This document shows, piece by piece, positions 8,595-16,468 of a DNA stretch of 64,000 bases. Position 1 is the stretch's first letter; every line of letters starts with the position of its first letter. The notes below the pieces were generated by a model that did not search any database, was not told the DNA's origin, and saw only the letters and a list, made by a program, of their open reading frames with translations. This DNA comes from Salinibacterium sp. SWN167 (GTDB lineage: Bacteria > Actinomycetota > Actinomycetes > Actinomycetales > Microbacteriaceae): contig NZ_JADYWU010000001.1 in the NCBI RefSeq assembly GCF_015864665.1, positions 558,001 through 622,000 on the forward strand. Reading direction: 5' to 3'. A program made the position numbers and the translations under genes.

Positions 8595-8666
8595 CGAGCG
8601 CTGCTGTTGCGCAGACCAGGCGGCAGGTTTGTAGTTGGCAGTTGATCGGATGACGGCTGTTGAGTC

Positions 8667-8672
8667 TAGGCT
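8667..8672 (+). promoter_or_regulatory. Putative -10 box of a leaderless ATPase-gene promoter
   Basis: TAGGCT is followed by six bases and the ATG at 8679. TTGATC at 8642-8647 could serve as a -35 with a 19-base spacer. Confidence 0.45.
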
Positions 8673-8678
8673 CGCGGC

Positions 8679-9839
8679 ATGATCACGACGCTGGCGATTG
8701 AAGGTTTCCGCTCTTTGCGGCACATAGTGCTGCCCCTCACCGGGCTCACGGTGATCTCGGGAGCTAACGGCGTCGGGAAGTCGAGCGTCTACCGCAGCTT
8801 GCGCCTGCTTGCTGAGGTTGCCCAGTCCGGTGCCATTGCGGCGCTCGCGAGAGAAGGCGGCGTGCAGTCCCTGTTGTGGGCGGGTCCAGAGGCAGGAGCC
8901 TCTGCGGCACGTCGTTCCGGGCATCCGGTCGAGGGAACGTTGCGTCGCGATGTCGTCGCACTCAAGCTCGGTTACGCCAGCAGCGACTTCGGCTATGCCG
9001 TCGATTTCGGGCTGCCTACCAATCAGCGGACCATGTTTGCTCGTGACCCGGAGATCAAGGCAGAAGCCGTCTTCAACGGCTCGGTGTTGCGCCCTGCCAC
9101 CGCGCTGACGGAACGGCGCAACGGGGCAGTGCGCGTGCGGGGTGATTCGGGCGAATGGGTACCGCACGACTACCGGCTGCGGCCCACCGAGAGCATGGTG
9201 GCCGCGTTCGCGGACCCGTCGACAACCCCTGAACTGCTGACGGTGCGCGAAAACCTCGGTTCATGGCGCTTCTACGACCACTTTCGCACCGACCCGCACG
9301 CGCCGGTGCGGCAGCCGCAGCTGGGTACTCGTGCTCCGGTGCTGAGCCACAGCGGCACCAACCTTGCGGCCGCACTGCAGACGATTCGCGAGTTCGGCAA
9401 TGCCGCTTTGCTTGACCGCACGATTGCGCGAGCCTTCGATGGCGCTTCGGTGAAGGTGCAATCCAGCGAAGGGTTGTTCTCGCTCGTGATGGTGCAACCC
9501 GGGCTCTTGCGGCCGCTCGATACCCACGAGCTCTCGGATGGCACCCTGCGGTTCTTACTGCTGGTTGCGGCATTGTTGTCGCCCAACCCGCCCGCGCTGC
9601 TCGTGTTAAACGAGCCCGAGACGAGTCTGCATCCCCGGTTGCTTGCACCCCTGGCGGAGCTAATCCAGGCGGCAGCCGAGCAGACTCAGATCGTGGTGGT
9701 GTCGCACGCCTCTGAGCTTGTTGAGCAACTCGACGAATCAGGAGCGAGCCGCATCCATCTCGTCAAAGTCGACGGTGAAACCGCGGTTGACGGGCAAGGG
9801 ATGCTGGATGAACCCGCGTGGAGTTGGCCGAAGCGCTAG
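8679..9839 (+). CDS. AAA family ATPase, RecF/SMC-like (AAA_21 type)
   Basis: A 386-residue predicted ATPase. It opens with MITTLAIEGFRSLRHIVLPL, the RecF-like N-terminal strand. Walker A is SGANGVGKSS at about residues 27-36. The signature-like stretch is DTHELSDGTLRFLLL near 283-297. Walker B is ALLVLNEPETSLHP near 307-320, followed by the switch histidine in VVVVSHASELVEQL. The Walker B aspartate position is Asn, which also occurs in relatives of this group. No nuclease (TOPRIM) domain or toxin partner is adjacent, so this looks like a stand-alone housekeeping-type homologue. Role unknown. Confidence 0.82.
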   Translation: MITTLAIEGFRSLRHIVLPLTGLTVISGANGVGKSSVYRSLRLLAEVAQSGAIAALAREGGVQSLLWAGPEAGASAARRSGHPVEGTLRRDVVALKLGYASSDFGYAVDFGLPTNQRTMFARDPEIKAEAVFNGSVLRPATALTERRNGAVRVRGDSGEWVPHDYRLRPTESMVAAFADPSTTPELLTVRENLGSWRFYDHFRTDPHAPVRQPQLGTRAPVLSHSGTNLAAALQTIREFGNAALLDRTIARAFDGASVKVQSSEGLFSLVMVQPGLLRPLDTHELSDGTLRFLLLVAALLSPNPPALLVLNEPETSLHPRLLAPLAELIQAAAEQTQIVVVSHASELVEQLDESGASRIHLVKVDGETAVDGQGMLDEPAWSWPKR

Positions 9840-9863
9840 TCAGTTGTGCGGCGGCGGCGCTCG

Positions 9864-10757
9864 CTAGCCAGCGGATGCCACCTCGCGAATGAGGTCGCGC
9901 AGCTCGCCGAGCTGGGGCCGGTTGTCGCTCGCCCGCCACTGCATCTCGAGTGCCAGTGTTGCGGGTTGTGCGAGCGGAATCGCCACGAGATCTTCGGGTA
10001 GGTGGCCGATGAGTGCGGCGGAAACGAGCGAGAAGGCTCGAGCTTCTGACAGCAAGTACAGTCGCGATCCGACGATGCGGGGCGGGCTCACGAGAAGCAG
10101 CGGAGTAAGCCCGCGCGAGGTGCAGATTTCGAGTAGGTAGTCGAAGTAGGCGGGGTTTTGTTCGCGCGGCCAGAGCAGCAGGGGGAGATCGCCGAGTTCG
10201 GGGAGTTCAAGGTGGGCAGCCTTCGCTAGCGGGTGGTTGCGGCTGAGCGCGACGAAGACTTGTTCGCGCACGATCACTTCGGTTTTGTAGCCTTCGGCGG
10301 CATCCAAAAAACGACCGAGGCCGATATCGGCGTGTTCGCTCACGAGACGAGTGGAGACGCCGCCCGTGTCGACAAGAACGTCTTCGATGCGCACAGAAGA
10401 CAGGCTGTGCTCGGCCCGACTGATCACGGCGGGGAGGAGTCGGTTGACCACACTGGGGGAGGCCACAATGCGGGCCGTGCGGATGCGGCTCGGCTCGTAA
10501 AGCTGCACCTCGCGAACCACCTGATTGGCGTGGCTAAGCAGTTGGCGGCCCTCGGTCGCCATTGTCTCGCCGGCGTGCGTGAGCTTTGCTGAACGGCCGG
10601 ATCGGTCGAGCAGGCCGACCCCGAGAGCGCGTTCGAGCCGACTCACTTCTTGACTCACGGTCGGTTGCGAGATCTGCAGTGCCTCGGCGGCTCGTCCGAA
10701 GTGTCCGGCATCGGCCACGGCAACGAAGATCTCCACCTGACGCAGCGTAATTTTCAT
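9864..10757 (-). CDS. LysR-family transcriptional regulator
   Basis: A 297-residue regulator. The N-terminal winged helix-turn-helix (MKITLRQVEIFVAVADAGHFGRAAEALQ ... SQPTVSQEVSRLE) covers about residues 1-60. An effector-binding domain fills residues 90-295. It diverges from psuG across a 127-base region. LysR proteins commonly control the divergent neighbour, so the pseudouridine operon is the obvious candidate target. On its own strand TAGCCT lies six bases before the ATG, so the transcript is probably leaderless. The effector is unknown. Confidence 0.9.
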   Translation of the reverse strand: MKITLRQVEIFVAVADAGHFGRAAEALQISQPTVSQEVSRLERALGVGLLDRSGRSAKLTHAGETMATEGRQLLSHANQVVREVQLYEPSRIRTARIVASPSVVNRLLPAVISRAEHSLSSVRIEDVLVDTGGVSTRLVSEHADIGLGRFLDAAEGYKTEVIVREQVFVALSRNHPLAKAAHLELPELGDLPLLLWPREQNPAYFDYLLEICTSRGLTPLLLVSPPRIVGSRLYLLSEARAFSLVSAALIGHLPEDLVAIPLAQPATLALEMQWRASDNRPQLGELRDLIREVASAG

Positions 10758-10763
10758 AGGCTA

Positions 10764-10769
10764 AGGCTA
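10764..10769 (-). promoter_or_regulatory. Putative -10 box of the leaderless lysR promoter
   Basis: Reverse-strand TAGCCT, followed by a second TAGCCT as the six-base spacer and then the ATG start. Confidence 0.4.
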
Positions 10770-10884
10770 TCTAACCCGCATCGACTCTTTCTGGTTTCTT
10801 TGCAATTGACTGGCTACGGTTGAAGTAACGGCACGCCTCCGGCGCAGCCTCAGCGACGAGCATCAGCGAAGAAAGAGATTGACT

Positions 10885-11796
10885 ATGTCTACTCCCGTCA
10901 TCCACGTTTCCCAGGAAGTTCAGGATGCTGTTCGCGAGAACCGCCCCGTGGTCGCCCTCGAGTCCACCATCTTCACTCACGGCCTTCCTCGCCCGCGCAA
11001 CCTCGACGTTGCTCTTGAAGCCGAAGCGGGGCTGCGCGCTCAGGGCGTGACGCCCGCCACGATCGGTGTCTTCAACGGCGTAGCGACGGTCGGCCTCAGC
11101 ACCGAACAGATCACTGAGCTTTCCAACACCGACAAGATCGCCAAGGCAAGCCTGCGCGACCTTCCCGTCGTGCGCGCCCTCGGCATCCACGGTGGCACCA
11201 CCGTCGCAGCAACCGCGTTCCTCGCTCACCACGCGGGCGTCAAGGTCTTCTCGACCGGCGGTCTCGGTGGCGTTCACCACGGAGCCTCCGAAACCTTCGA
11301 CGAGTCGGCCGACATGACCACGTTGGCGCAGATCCCCATCCTCGTCATCAGTGCCGGAGTGAAGTCGATTCTCGACATCCCCGCCACCCTCGAGCGCTTC
11401 GAGACCCTCAACATCCCCGTCATCGGCTACGGCACCACCAAGTACCCGGGCTTCTACGTCACCGACTCGGGCTTCTCCATTGGCTACGCGGTTGACACTC
11501 CCGAAGAGGTCGCCGCGGTCGTCACCGCTCGCGATGAGCTCGGTCTGCCGCAGTCCGTATTGCTGGCTAACCCCGTTGCCGCCGATAAGCAGCTTCCGCC
11601 AGAGCAGCTCGACGACATCCTCGCTCGCGCTTGGGCCGAAGCCGACAAGCAGGGCATCAGCGGAAATGCCTCGACCCCGTTCCTTCTCGACTTCATCCAG
11701 AAGGACACCAAGGGGCTGAGCCTCGACGTCAACGTTGAGGTCTACCGCGGCAACGTTGCTCTCGGCGGACTCGTCGCCACGGCGCTCACCCGCTAG
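10885..11796 (+). CDS. psuG: Pseudouridine-5'-phosphate glycosidase
   Basis: PsuG reversibly cleaves the C-C glycosidic bond of pseudouridine 5'-phosphate, giving uracil and ribose 5-phosphate. The 303-residue protein contains VVALESTIFTHGLPRP near residue 20, with the catalytic glutamate. AGVKSILDIPATLE near 150 holds the catalytic lysine, and VHHGASETFDESADM and NPVAADKQLP follow the family order. Start ATG 10885 has AGAAAGAG eight bases upstream; the earlier TTG at 10879 is less likely. A PfkB kinase follows 13 bases downstream, completing the two-step pseudouridine degradation pair. Confidence 0.95.
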   Translation: MSTPVIHVSQEVQDAVRENRPVVALESTIFTHGLPRPRNLDVALEAEAGLRAQGVTPATIGVFNGVATVGLSTEQITELSNTDKIAKASLRDLPVVRALGIHGGTTVAATAFLAHHAGVKVFSTGGLGGVHHGASETFDESADMTTLAQIPILVISAGVKSILDIPATLERFETLNIPVIGYGTTKYPGFYVTDSGFSIGYAVDTPEEVAAVVTARDELGLPQSVLLANPVAADKQLPPEQLDDILARAWAEADKQGISGNASTPFLLDFIQKDTKGLSLDVNVEVYRGNVALGGLVATALTR

Positions 11797-11809
11797 CGGC
11801 GAGCCCCTC

Positions 11810-12694
11810 GTGCTCGGAATCATCGGCGACCTCGTTGAAGACGTTGTCGTCTGGCTGGCTGAACCGCTGAGGCACGGCACCGATACGGCGGCGGAGATTT
11901 TTCACACCCGCGGCGGTAGCGGTGCGAACGTCGCCAGTTTTGCTGGGCGACTCGGCCCCACGCGCTTCATCGGCTGTGTCGGCAACGACCACCTCGGCAC
12001 CCTGCTCGTCGAGGGTCTCGAGGCCGAAGGTGTTGACGTGCGCGTGCAGCGCAAACACGTCACCGGCACCGTCATCATCCTGATCGACCAAGACGGCGAA
12101 CGCAGCATGGTGCCCAACCGCGCGGCTGCAACAATGCTCGACGAGGTGCCTGATGAGTGGCTCGACGGGCTTGAGCTGTTGCACGTCTCGGCCTACTCCT
12201 TCAACGGTGCACCCGTGGGCGAGACCGTGATTGACGTGATTCGTCGTGCCAAGCAGCGCGGGATTCTCGTCTCGATCGACGTCTCGTCCACCGGCATGCT
12301 CGCCCAGTACGGCATCGACCGCTTCCTCGATCTCATGGCTGACCTCAGCCCCGACTTCTTGATCGGCAACGCCAGCGAAATGGAATGCCTTGGAGTCGTC
12401 GTCGACGGGCAGCCGGGTGCTGTCGCTGCGAGACTCGCCAACACCATCATCGTGACGAAGGCGGGAGCGGATCCCACCCTCGTTCACGCGCCTGGTCGGG
12501 AGCCGCTGACGGTTGCTGTGCCACCGGTTCCCGAGGTCCGAGACCTCACCGGCGCCGGTGATGCCTTCGCTGCAGGATTCCTGACCTCGTACCTTGCCAG
12601 CAGAGACCTGCAGAAGGCGTGTGTGGGCGGTCACGCTTCCGCGGCGCTCGTGCTGGCATCGCCGGGAGCATCCTCCGGAGCAGCGTCGAAGTGA
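11810..12694 (+). CDS. psuK: PfkB-family kinase, probable pseudouridine kinase
   Basis: A ribokinase/PfkB-fold sugar kinase of 294 residues. The N-terminal strand is VLGIIGDLVEDVVVWL. GGSGANVASFAGRLG near residue 40 is the first PfkB signature. DLTGAGDAFAAGFLTSYL near 245 holds the anion hole and the catalytic Asp. Adjacent to psuG, it most likely phosphorylates pseudouridine to feed PsuG, although ribokinase or another nucleoside kinase is possible. The chosen GTG at 11810 gives a 13-base gap after psuG; a longer frame would overlap psuG. The gene ends in a GTGA overlap with trpF, so the three are one operon. Confidence 0.82.
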   Translation: MLGIIGDLVEDVVVWLAEPLRHGTDTAAEIFHTRGGSGANVASFAGRLGPTRFIGCVGNDHLGTLLVEGLEAEGVDVRVQRKHVTGTVIILIDQDGERSMVPNRAAATMLDEVPDEWLDGLELLHVSAYSFNGAPVGETVIDVIRRAKQRGILVSIDVSSTGMLAQYGIDRFLDLMADLSPDFLIGNASEMECLGVVVDGQPGAVAARLANTIIVTKAGADPTLVHAPGREPLTVAVPPVPEVRDLTGAGDAFAAGFLTSYLASRDLQKACVGGHASAALVLASPGASSGAASK

Positions 12695-13308
12695 CACGTC
12701 TCTTCGTGAAGATCTGTGGCATCAGCACTGCGGATGCGGCAGCGGCGGTCGCCGACAGCGGTGCCGATGCGATCGGGTTCGTTTTCGCTCCCGGCAGCCC
12801 CCGTGAGGTCAGCGCCGAGCACGCGCGTTCTCTCATCGCGGGCTTACCGTCCACGCTCGAAACGGTGGGCGTCTTTCGCAACCAACCGATCGAGACGGTG
12901 CTCCGCACCGCGCAGGCGGCCGGTATCTCCACAGTGCAGTTGCACGGTGACGAAACTGAAGCAGAGTTTGACCGGCTGCGGGCAGAGGGCTTCGGCACCA
13001 TCCGCGCCCTGTCTATCGATGATTATCGCCAGCTCAGCCGTGACGGAGTGCTGCGCGCCGACGACCGATTGCTGATCGACGCGGTGACGCCGGGCGGCGG
13101 AGCAGCGTTTGATCCCACGCTGCTGTCGGATGCTGCGCCTGACGGCTTCTGGATTCTGGCCGGTGGCCTCACCCCGCAGAATGTGGCCGAGCTTGTCGGC
13201 ATCATGCAGCCGGGAGGCGTTGACGTGTCGAGCGGCGTCGAAGTGAGCCGAGGCGTGAAGGATCCCGCACTGATTCATGCTTTCGTGGCGGCTGTTCGCG
13301 CCGTCTGA
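12691..13308 (+). CDS. trpF: Phosphoribosylanthranilate isomerase
   Basis: TrpF performs the Amadori rearrangement of phosphoribosylanthranilate in tryptophan synthesis. The 205-residue TIM barrel reads LFVKICGIS at the N-terminus, where the cysteine is the general base. QLHGDET lies near residue 85, LIDAVTPGGGAAFD near 127 carries the acid Asp, and the phosphate-binding loops are ILAGGLTPQNV and GVDVSSGVE. The start codon overlaps the kinase stop (GTGA), so translation is coupled to the psu genes. No other trp gene is nearby, which is an odd placement for trpF. Confidence 0.95.
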   Translation: MTRLFVKICGISTADAAAAVADSGADAIGFVFAPGSPREVSAEHARSLIAGLPSTLETVGVFRNQPIETVLRTAQAAGISTVQLHGDETEAEFDRLRAEGFGTIRALSIDDYRQLSRDGVLRADDRLLIDAVTPGGGAAFDPTLLSDAAPDGFWILAGGLTPQNVAELVGIMQPGGVDVSSGVEVSRGVKDPALIHAFVAAVRAV

Positions 13309-13351
13309 ACGGCGGGGTAAACCCCACTGGCGACGCAGCCGAGCGACGAGG

Positions 13352-13729
13352 CTAAGTCGCGAGCGCGATGAGGCCGAAGTAGGTCGCGGCGGCGACGCCG
13401 ATGCCGAGGACGAGGTTGGCGGCAACGCTAGCGATGGCGGTCTGGAGCCGCTTCATGGTGGCGATCTGCATTGTTTCAACGCTGAGGGTGCTGAAGGTGG
13501 TGAGTCCGCCGCAGAGTCCGGTGAGCAGCACGAGCTCGAGGTTGGCGTCGATCGTGCCAATGTGCGCCATGCCAGCCAAGGTGCCGCCGAGGGCAGAGCC
13601 GATGATGTTGACGACGAGCACGGCCCACGGGAACCGCTTGTTCGGAACAAACGCGCGTGCGGTGAGGTAGCGCAAGACGGCCCCGGCGGCTCCGGCGCCC
13701 AGGATCGCAAACACCACGCCCGCGGTCAT
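13352..13729 (-). CDS. crcB: Fluoride channel subunit Fluc/CrcB (downstream copy)
   Basis: A 125-residue four-helix membrane protein of the Fluc family that lets fluoride leave the cell. Conserved blocks are GAGAAGAVLRYL near residue 10, the pore Asn in VVNIIGSALGG near residue 43, and CGGLTTFSTLSVETMQ near residue 75 with the TTFS element that lines the pore. Its start overlaps the stop of the upstream copy by four bases (ATGA). The two diverged copies probably form an obligate heterodimer, as in other Gram-positives with paired crcB genes. Confidence 0.95.
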   Translation of the reverse strand: MTAGVVFAILGAGAAGAVLRYLTARAFVPNKRFPWAVLVVNIIGSALGGTLAGMAHIGTIDANLELVLLTGLCGGLTTFSTLSVETMQIATMKRLQTAIASVAANLVLGIGVAAATYFGLIALAT

Positions 13730-14121
13730 TCGTTCACCAAGTCAGGACGGCGTGCGCGAGCGAAACCGAGGCGCAGGCCCAGTGCGGCCGCGGCGAGTCC
13801 GAGCACCATGGTGGCGGCGAGGTAGATGAGGGCAGGGATGAGCTGGTCGGCACCAATGAGTTGCACGACGGCGACGGCAAGTGCGGAGAAGGTAGTGAAG
13901 GAACCGAGAAGACCGGCGCCTAAGCCGGCACGGGCCCAGACCGGGGCTGGTGTCCACAGCTCGGCAACGACGAGTGCCAGCACGAAACTGCCGACGATAT
14001 TGGCGATCAGGGTGGAGAGGGGAAACAGCCCATCGTCGGTGGCAAAGGCAAGATCGAGGGCGAACCGCATTCCGGTGCCGATGGCACCGCCTACGGCAAC
14101 AGCAGCGATTTCACGGATCAT
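13726..14121 (-). CDS. crcB: Fluoride channel subunit Fluc/CrcB (upstream copy)
   Basis: A 131-residue Fluc/CrcB protein with GGAIGTGMRFALDL near residue 13, the pore Asn in ANIVGSFVLALV near residue 45, and LLGSFTTFSALAVAV near 75. It is clearly diverged from the downstream copy, as expected for a heterodimer partner with opposite topology. GGAAGG lies eight bases before the ATG as ribosome-binding site. I searched the upstream region for the fluoride riboswitch core by eye and did not find it. Confidence 0.95.
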   Translation of the reverse strand: MIREIAAVAVGGAIGTGMRFALDLAFATDDGLFPLSTLIANIVGSFVLALVVAELWTPAPVWARAGLGAGLLGSFTTFSALAVAVVQLIGADQLIPALIYLAATMVLGLAAAALGLRLGFARARRPDLVNE

Positions 14122-14149
14122 GCGCTGCCTTCCAAATGCCAGTTCTCGG

Positions 14150-14170
14150 GTCTGTACTGCCTATACAGTC
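14150..14170. promoter_or_regulatory. Imperfect palindrome upstream of crcB
   Basis: GTCTGTACTGCCTATACAGTC contains arms CTGTA and TACAG around a short centre. It lies in the divergent control region between crcB and the secreted-protein gene. It may be an operator; no regulator is identified. Confidence 0.25.
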
Positions 14171-14214
14171 ACCCTATGGCAAGCGGGCGCTGCCCCGCGC
14201 CCCGCGCGCAGTCC

Positions 14215-14220
14215 TAGACT
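14215..14220 (+). promoter_or_regulatory. Putative -10 box of a leaderless promoter
   Basis: TAGACT is followed by exactly six bases and the ATG at 14227, with no ribosome-binding site. Confidence 0.5.
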
Positions 14221-14226
14221 GAAGCC

Positions 14227-14868
14227 ATGACCCGAACTGCTGCGCGCCGCCGCCGTTGGCCGTGGATCGTGCTCGCCGTAGTTGTGGTGTTGCTCGTGCC
14301 CATCGCTATCATCGTCGTGCCGATTCTCACGCACGAGAGCGCGGGTCAATCGAACCAAGAACTCACCGCCGGCGAATGGCCGCTCTCTGTCACCGCCGAG
14401 GGGGATGACGGGCGAACCCGCACGCTCAGCGTCGCCGGTGAAAACGGCGAACCCATCGACACCGAAGCACTCGTTCGTGACGAAAGGGTGGTCGTGACGG
14501 GAACCGGCTACGACGGCACGCAGGGTGTGTACGTTGCCGTGTGCGTCATCCCAGAAACGTCTGCCGACAAGCCGGGGCCGTGCATCGGTGGCGTGCCGAG
14601 CCAGCAGCAAGAGAACGTGGCCGAGGGCACTGTGCAGTGGGCTCCGAGCAACTGGATCAACGCGGATTGGGCGTGGCGACTCTTCGGCGCTCGCAGCTAT
14701 GACGACACCGCGACCGGCACCTTTACGGCCTACCTTGAGCTCGGCGACCCGCAAGGCGAAGACGCTGACTGCATCACGAACGAGTGCGGCATCTTCACCC
14801 GCAACGACCACACGGCGCTCAATGACCGGGTGCAGGATGTCTACGTTCCGGTGAAATTCACCGAATAG
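14227..14868 (+). CDS. Membrane-anchored exported protein, neocarzinostatin-like beta domain (tentative)
   Basis: A 213-residue protein: Arg-rich N-terminus, one strong transmembrane helix at about residues 14-36, then an extracellular domain. That domain has VVVTGTGYDGTQGVYVAVC near residues 88-106 and paired cysteines (VCVIP, GPCIGG, ADCITNECG). This pattern, a GxGY(D)xxQGVYVAVC strand with spaced cysteines and a final beta strand VYVPVKF, is reminiscent of the immunoglobulin-like neocarzinostatin fold seen in many actinobacterial surface proteins. That assignment is an inference. Function unknown; heme or small-molecule binding cannot be judged. Confidence 0.6.
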   Translation: MTRTAARRRRWPWIVLAVVVVLLVPIAIIVVPILTHESAGQSNQELTAGEWPLSVTAEGDDGRTRTLSVAGENGEPIDTEALVRDERVVVTGTGYDGTQGVYVAVCVIPETSADKPGPCIGGVPSQQQENVAEGTVQWAPSNWINADWAWRLFGARSYDDTATGTFTAYLELGDPQGEDADCITNECGIFTRNDHTALNDRVQDVYVPVKFTE

Positions 14869-14878
14869 CGCCGCGCGC

Positions 14879-14909
14879 TTGACATTGACGTAACGTCAAC
14901 CTCTACCGT
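14879..14909 (+). promoter_or_regulatory. MerR-type promoter with 19-bp spacer and dyad operator
   Basis: TTGACA (14879-14884), a 19-base spacer and TACCGT (14904-14909) form a promoter. The spacer contains a perfect dyad TTGACGTAACGTCAA (14885-14899). An overlong spacer occupied by the operator is the defining MerR-family promoter layout. The ATG of the regulator lies six bases after the -10 box, so the transcript should be leaderless and autoregulated. Confidence 0.8.
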
Positions 14910-14915
14910 CGAGGT

Positions 14916-15701
14916 ATGGCACACGACACCCCACCGCTCGCCGAGCGTTCGATCAACGGCGTCGCCCGCCTCACCGGCACGACATCGCGCACGCTGCGGC
15001 ACTACGACGACATCGGGCTGCTCACACCAAGCCGGGTCGGCACCAATGGCTACCGCTATTACGGCGCGGATGCTCTCGCTCGCCTTCAGCGCATTCTGCT
15101 GTTGCGCGAACTGGGGCTCGGCCTTCCGGCCATTGCCGAGGTTCTCGCCGGGCAGCTGGACGACACGGCTGCGCTCAGAGACCATGTGCGCCTGCTCGAA
15201 GGCGAGAAGCAGCGAATCGATCGGCTCATTGCGTCGGTGAGCACCACCATCCATAAACTCACAGAAGGAGAGCCACTCATGGCGGAAGAAATGTTCGACG
15301 GATTCGACCACGCCGCCCATAAGGACGAAGTCGAGCAGCGCTGGGGCGCTGACTCGTATGCGGCGAGTAACACCTGGTGGAAGGCGATGAGTGCGGCCGA
15401 CCAAACAGCGTTCGTTGCGGCACAGAAACAGTTGGCGGCCGACTGGGCCACTGCTGCCGAGCGCGGCGATGACCCCGAGAGCGACGCCGCTCAGGTGCTC
15501 GCGCAGCGTCAGTTCGACGCGCTTGTCGGTATCCCCGGCACTCCGAGCGAAGGAAAAGCGGGGCCGCCCCAGGAGTATTACCTCGGGCTTGCCGACCTGT
15601 ATGTCGCTGATCCCCGCTTCGCTCGCAATTACGGCGGGCAGGCGGGTGCCGAGTTCGTGCGCGCGGCCATGGTTGCATTTGCGGCCGCACGCTGGAGCTA
15701 G
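14916..15701 (+). CDS. MerR-family regulator with TipAS-like antibiotic-recognition domain
   Basis: A 261-residue regulator. The N-terminal MerR helix-turn-helix (SINGVARLTGTTSRTLRHYDDIGLLTPSR) covers about residues 9-75, followed by a coiled-coil dimerisation helix. An in-frame internal region from MAEEMFDGFDHAAHKDEVEQRWG near residue 122 starts a TipAS-type domain, as in TipA, which binds thiopeptide-like drugs. An internal ATG at 15279 preceded by GAAGGAG could even give a separate short TipAS-only product, as in Streptomyces tipA. The promoter upstream is an ideal target for the protein itself. Ligand unknown. Confidence 0.9.
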   Translation: MAHDTPPLAERSINGVARLTGTTSRTLRHYDDIGLLTPSRVGTNGYRYYGADALARLQRILLLRELGLGLPAIAEVLAGQLDDTAALRDHVRLLEGEKQRIDRLIASVSTTIHKLTEGEPLMAEEMFDGFDHAAHKDEVEQRWGADSYAASNTWWKAMSAADQTAFVAAQKQLAADWATAAERGDDPESDAAQVLAQRQFDALVGIPGTPSEGKAGPPQEYYLGLADLYVADPRFARNYGGQAGAEFVRAAMVAFAAARWS

Positions 15702-15780
15702 TCCGCGCCGCTGATCTGTCGCACGCGGGTGGGTTGCGGGCGGGTTGCGGGGGTGCTCGCGCTGCGCGGGTGCGGCGCCG

Positions 15781-16431
15781 CTACGGAACGGTGACGTCGG
15801 GGATCGGCTCCGGCGTCTCGACGCTCTCGCCAGAGACGGCGGCCGGCACCATGAGGCGCGGAATCGTGAAGTGCACAATCGGCCCGATCAAGAGCGCGAA
15901 CGCGAGCGTGCCCCAACCGAGGTTGCCGCCGAGGATCGCGCCGATCGTGAGCACGACAAGCTCGATGCTGCTGCGCACGATCCAAATTTTGCCGCCGTAG
16001 CGGTGGTGGATGCCGGTCATGAGGCCATCGCGCGGGCCGGGCCCAAAGCGTGCTCCGAGGTAGAGGCCCGTGGCAATGCCGAGCAAGAGCAAGCCCGCGA
16101 CGAACACGAGGATGCGCAGGGCAAGTCCCTCAATCTCCGGCAGCATCCACAATCCGAGTTGGGCACTGGGGCCCACGAGCGCCACGTTGAAGACGGTGCC
16201 GATGCCGGGCTTCTGGCGGATCGGGATCCACAGCAGCAACACGATCAGGCCAATGATGTTGGTCACAAAGCCAAAGGGGATGCCGGTGCTGAGCGAGACG
16301 CCCTGCCCGAGGACGTCCCACGGGGCGACCCCGACCTCGGCGCGAATCATCAGCGCGATGGCGAAGCCGTAAAAGAAGAGGCCGGTGCCGAGCTGAACGA
16401 TGCGTCGTGTCATGGTGAGGCGAGGAGTCAT
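15781..16431 (-). CDS. yczE: YczE/YitT-like integral membrane protein
   Basis: A 216-residue protein with about five hydrophobic helices. GVAPWDVLGQGVSLSTGIPFG near residue 30 and GLMTGIHHRYGG near residue 142 are typical YczE motifs. The family pairs with MocR-type regulators such as YczR, and such a regulator is divergent here, so control by it is likely. I chose the ATG at 16431 because a TTGGAT box lies six bases upstream; an ATG at 16413 is an alternative. Transport substrate unknown. Confidence 0.85.
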   Translation of the reverse strand: MTPRLTMTRRIVQLGTGLFFYGFAIALMIRAEVGVAPWDVLGQGVSLSTGIPFGFVTNIIGLIVLLLWIPIRQKPGIGTVFNVALVGPSAQLGLWMLPEIEGLALRILVFVAGLLLLGIATGLYLGARFGPGPRDGLMTGIHHRYGGKIWIVRSSIELVVLTIGAILGGNLGWGTLAFALLIGPIVHFTIPRLMVPAAVSGESVETPEPIPDVTVP

Positions 16432-16439
16432 GTAAGTAT

Positions 16440-16455
16440 CCAATTACGGAATTGG
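16440..16455. promoter_or_regulatory. Palindromic operator CCAATT-N4-AATTGG in the yczE/MocR gap
   Basis: CCAATTACGGAATTGG is a perfect inverted repeat that overlaps the presumed -10 box of yczE. It is the likely binding site of the adjacent MocR regulator. Confidence 0.55.
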
Positions 16456-16468
16456 ACTCGGAACAAGA

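Noticed and set aside
8679-9839. Stand-alone AAA ATPase as part of an anti-phage system
   Set aside because: No nuclease, toxin or other defence partner is adjacent, and the neighbours are metabolic. The evidence does not support a defence island.
12844-13425. Antisense open frame over trpF and crcB ends
   Set aside because: It overlaps two confidently identified genes and has no family features.
14122-14226. Fluoride riboswitch expected before crcB
   Set aside because: I looked for the conserved core and pseudoknot pairing on the reverse strand and did not find them.
15730-15780. GC-rich GGGTTGCGGGCGGGTTGCGGGGG run as a terminator or G-quadruplex
   Set aside because: G runs are short and irregular and no stem could be drawn. 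It may simply be spacer between convergent genes.
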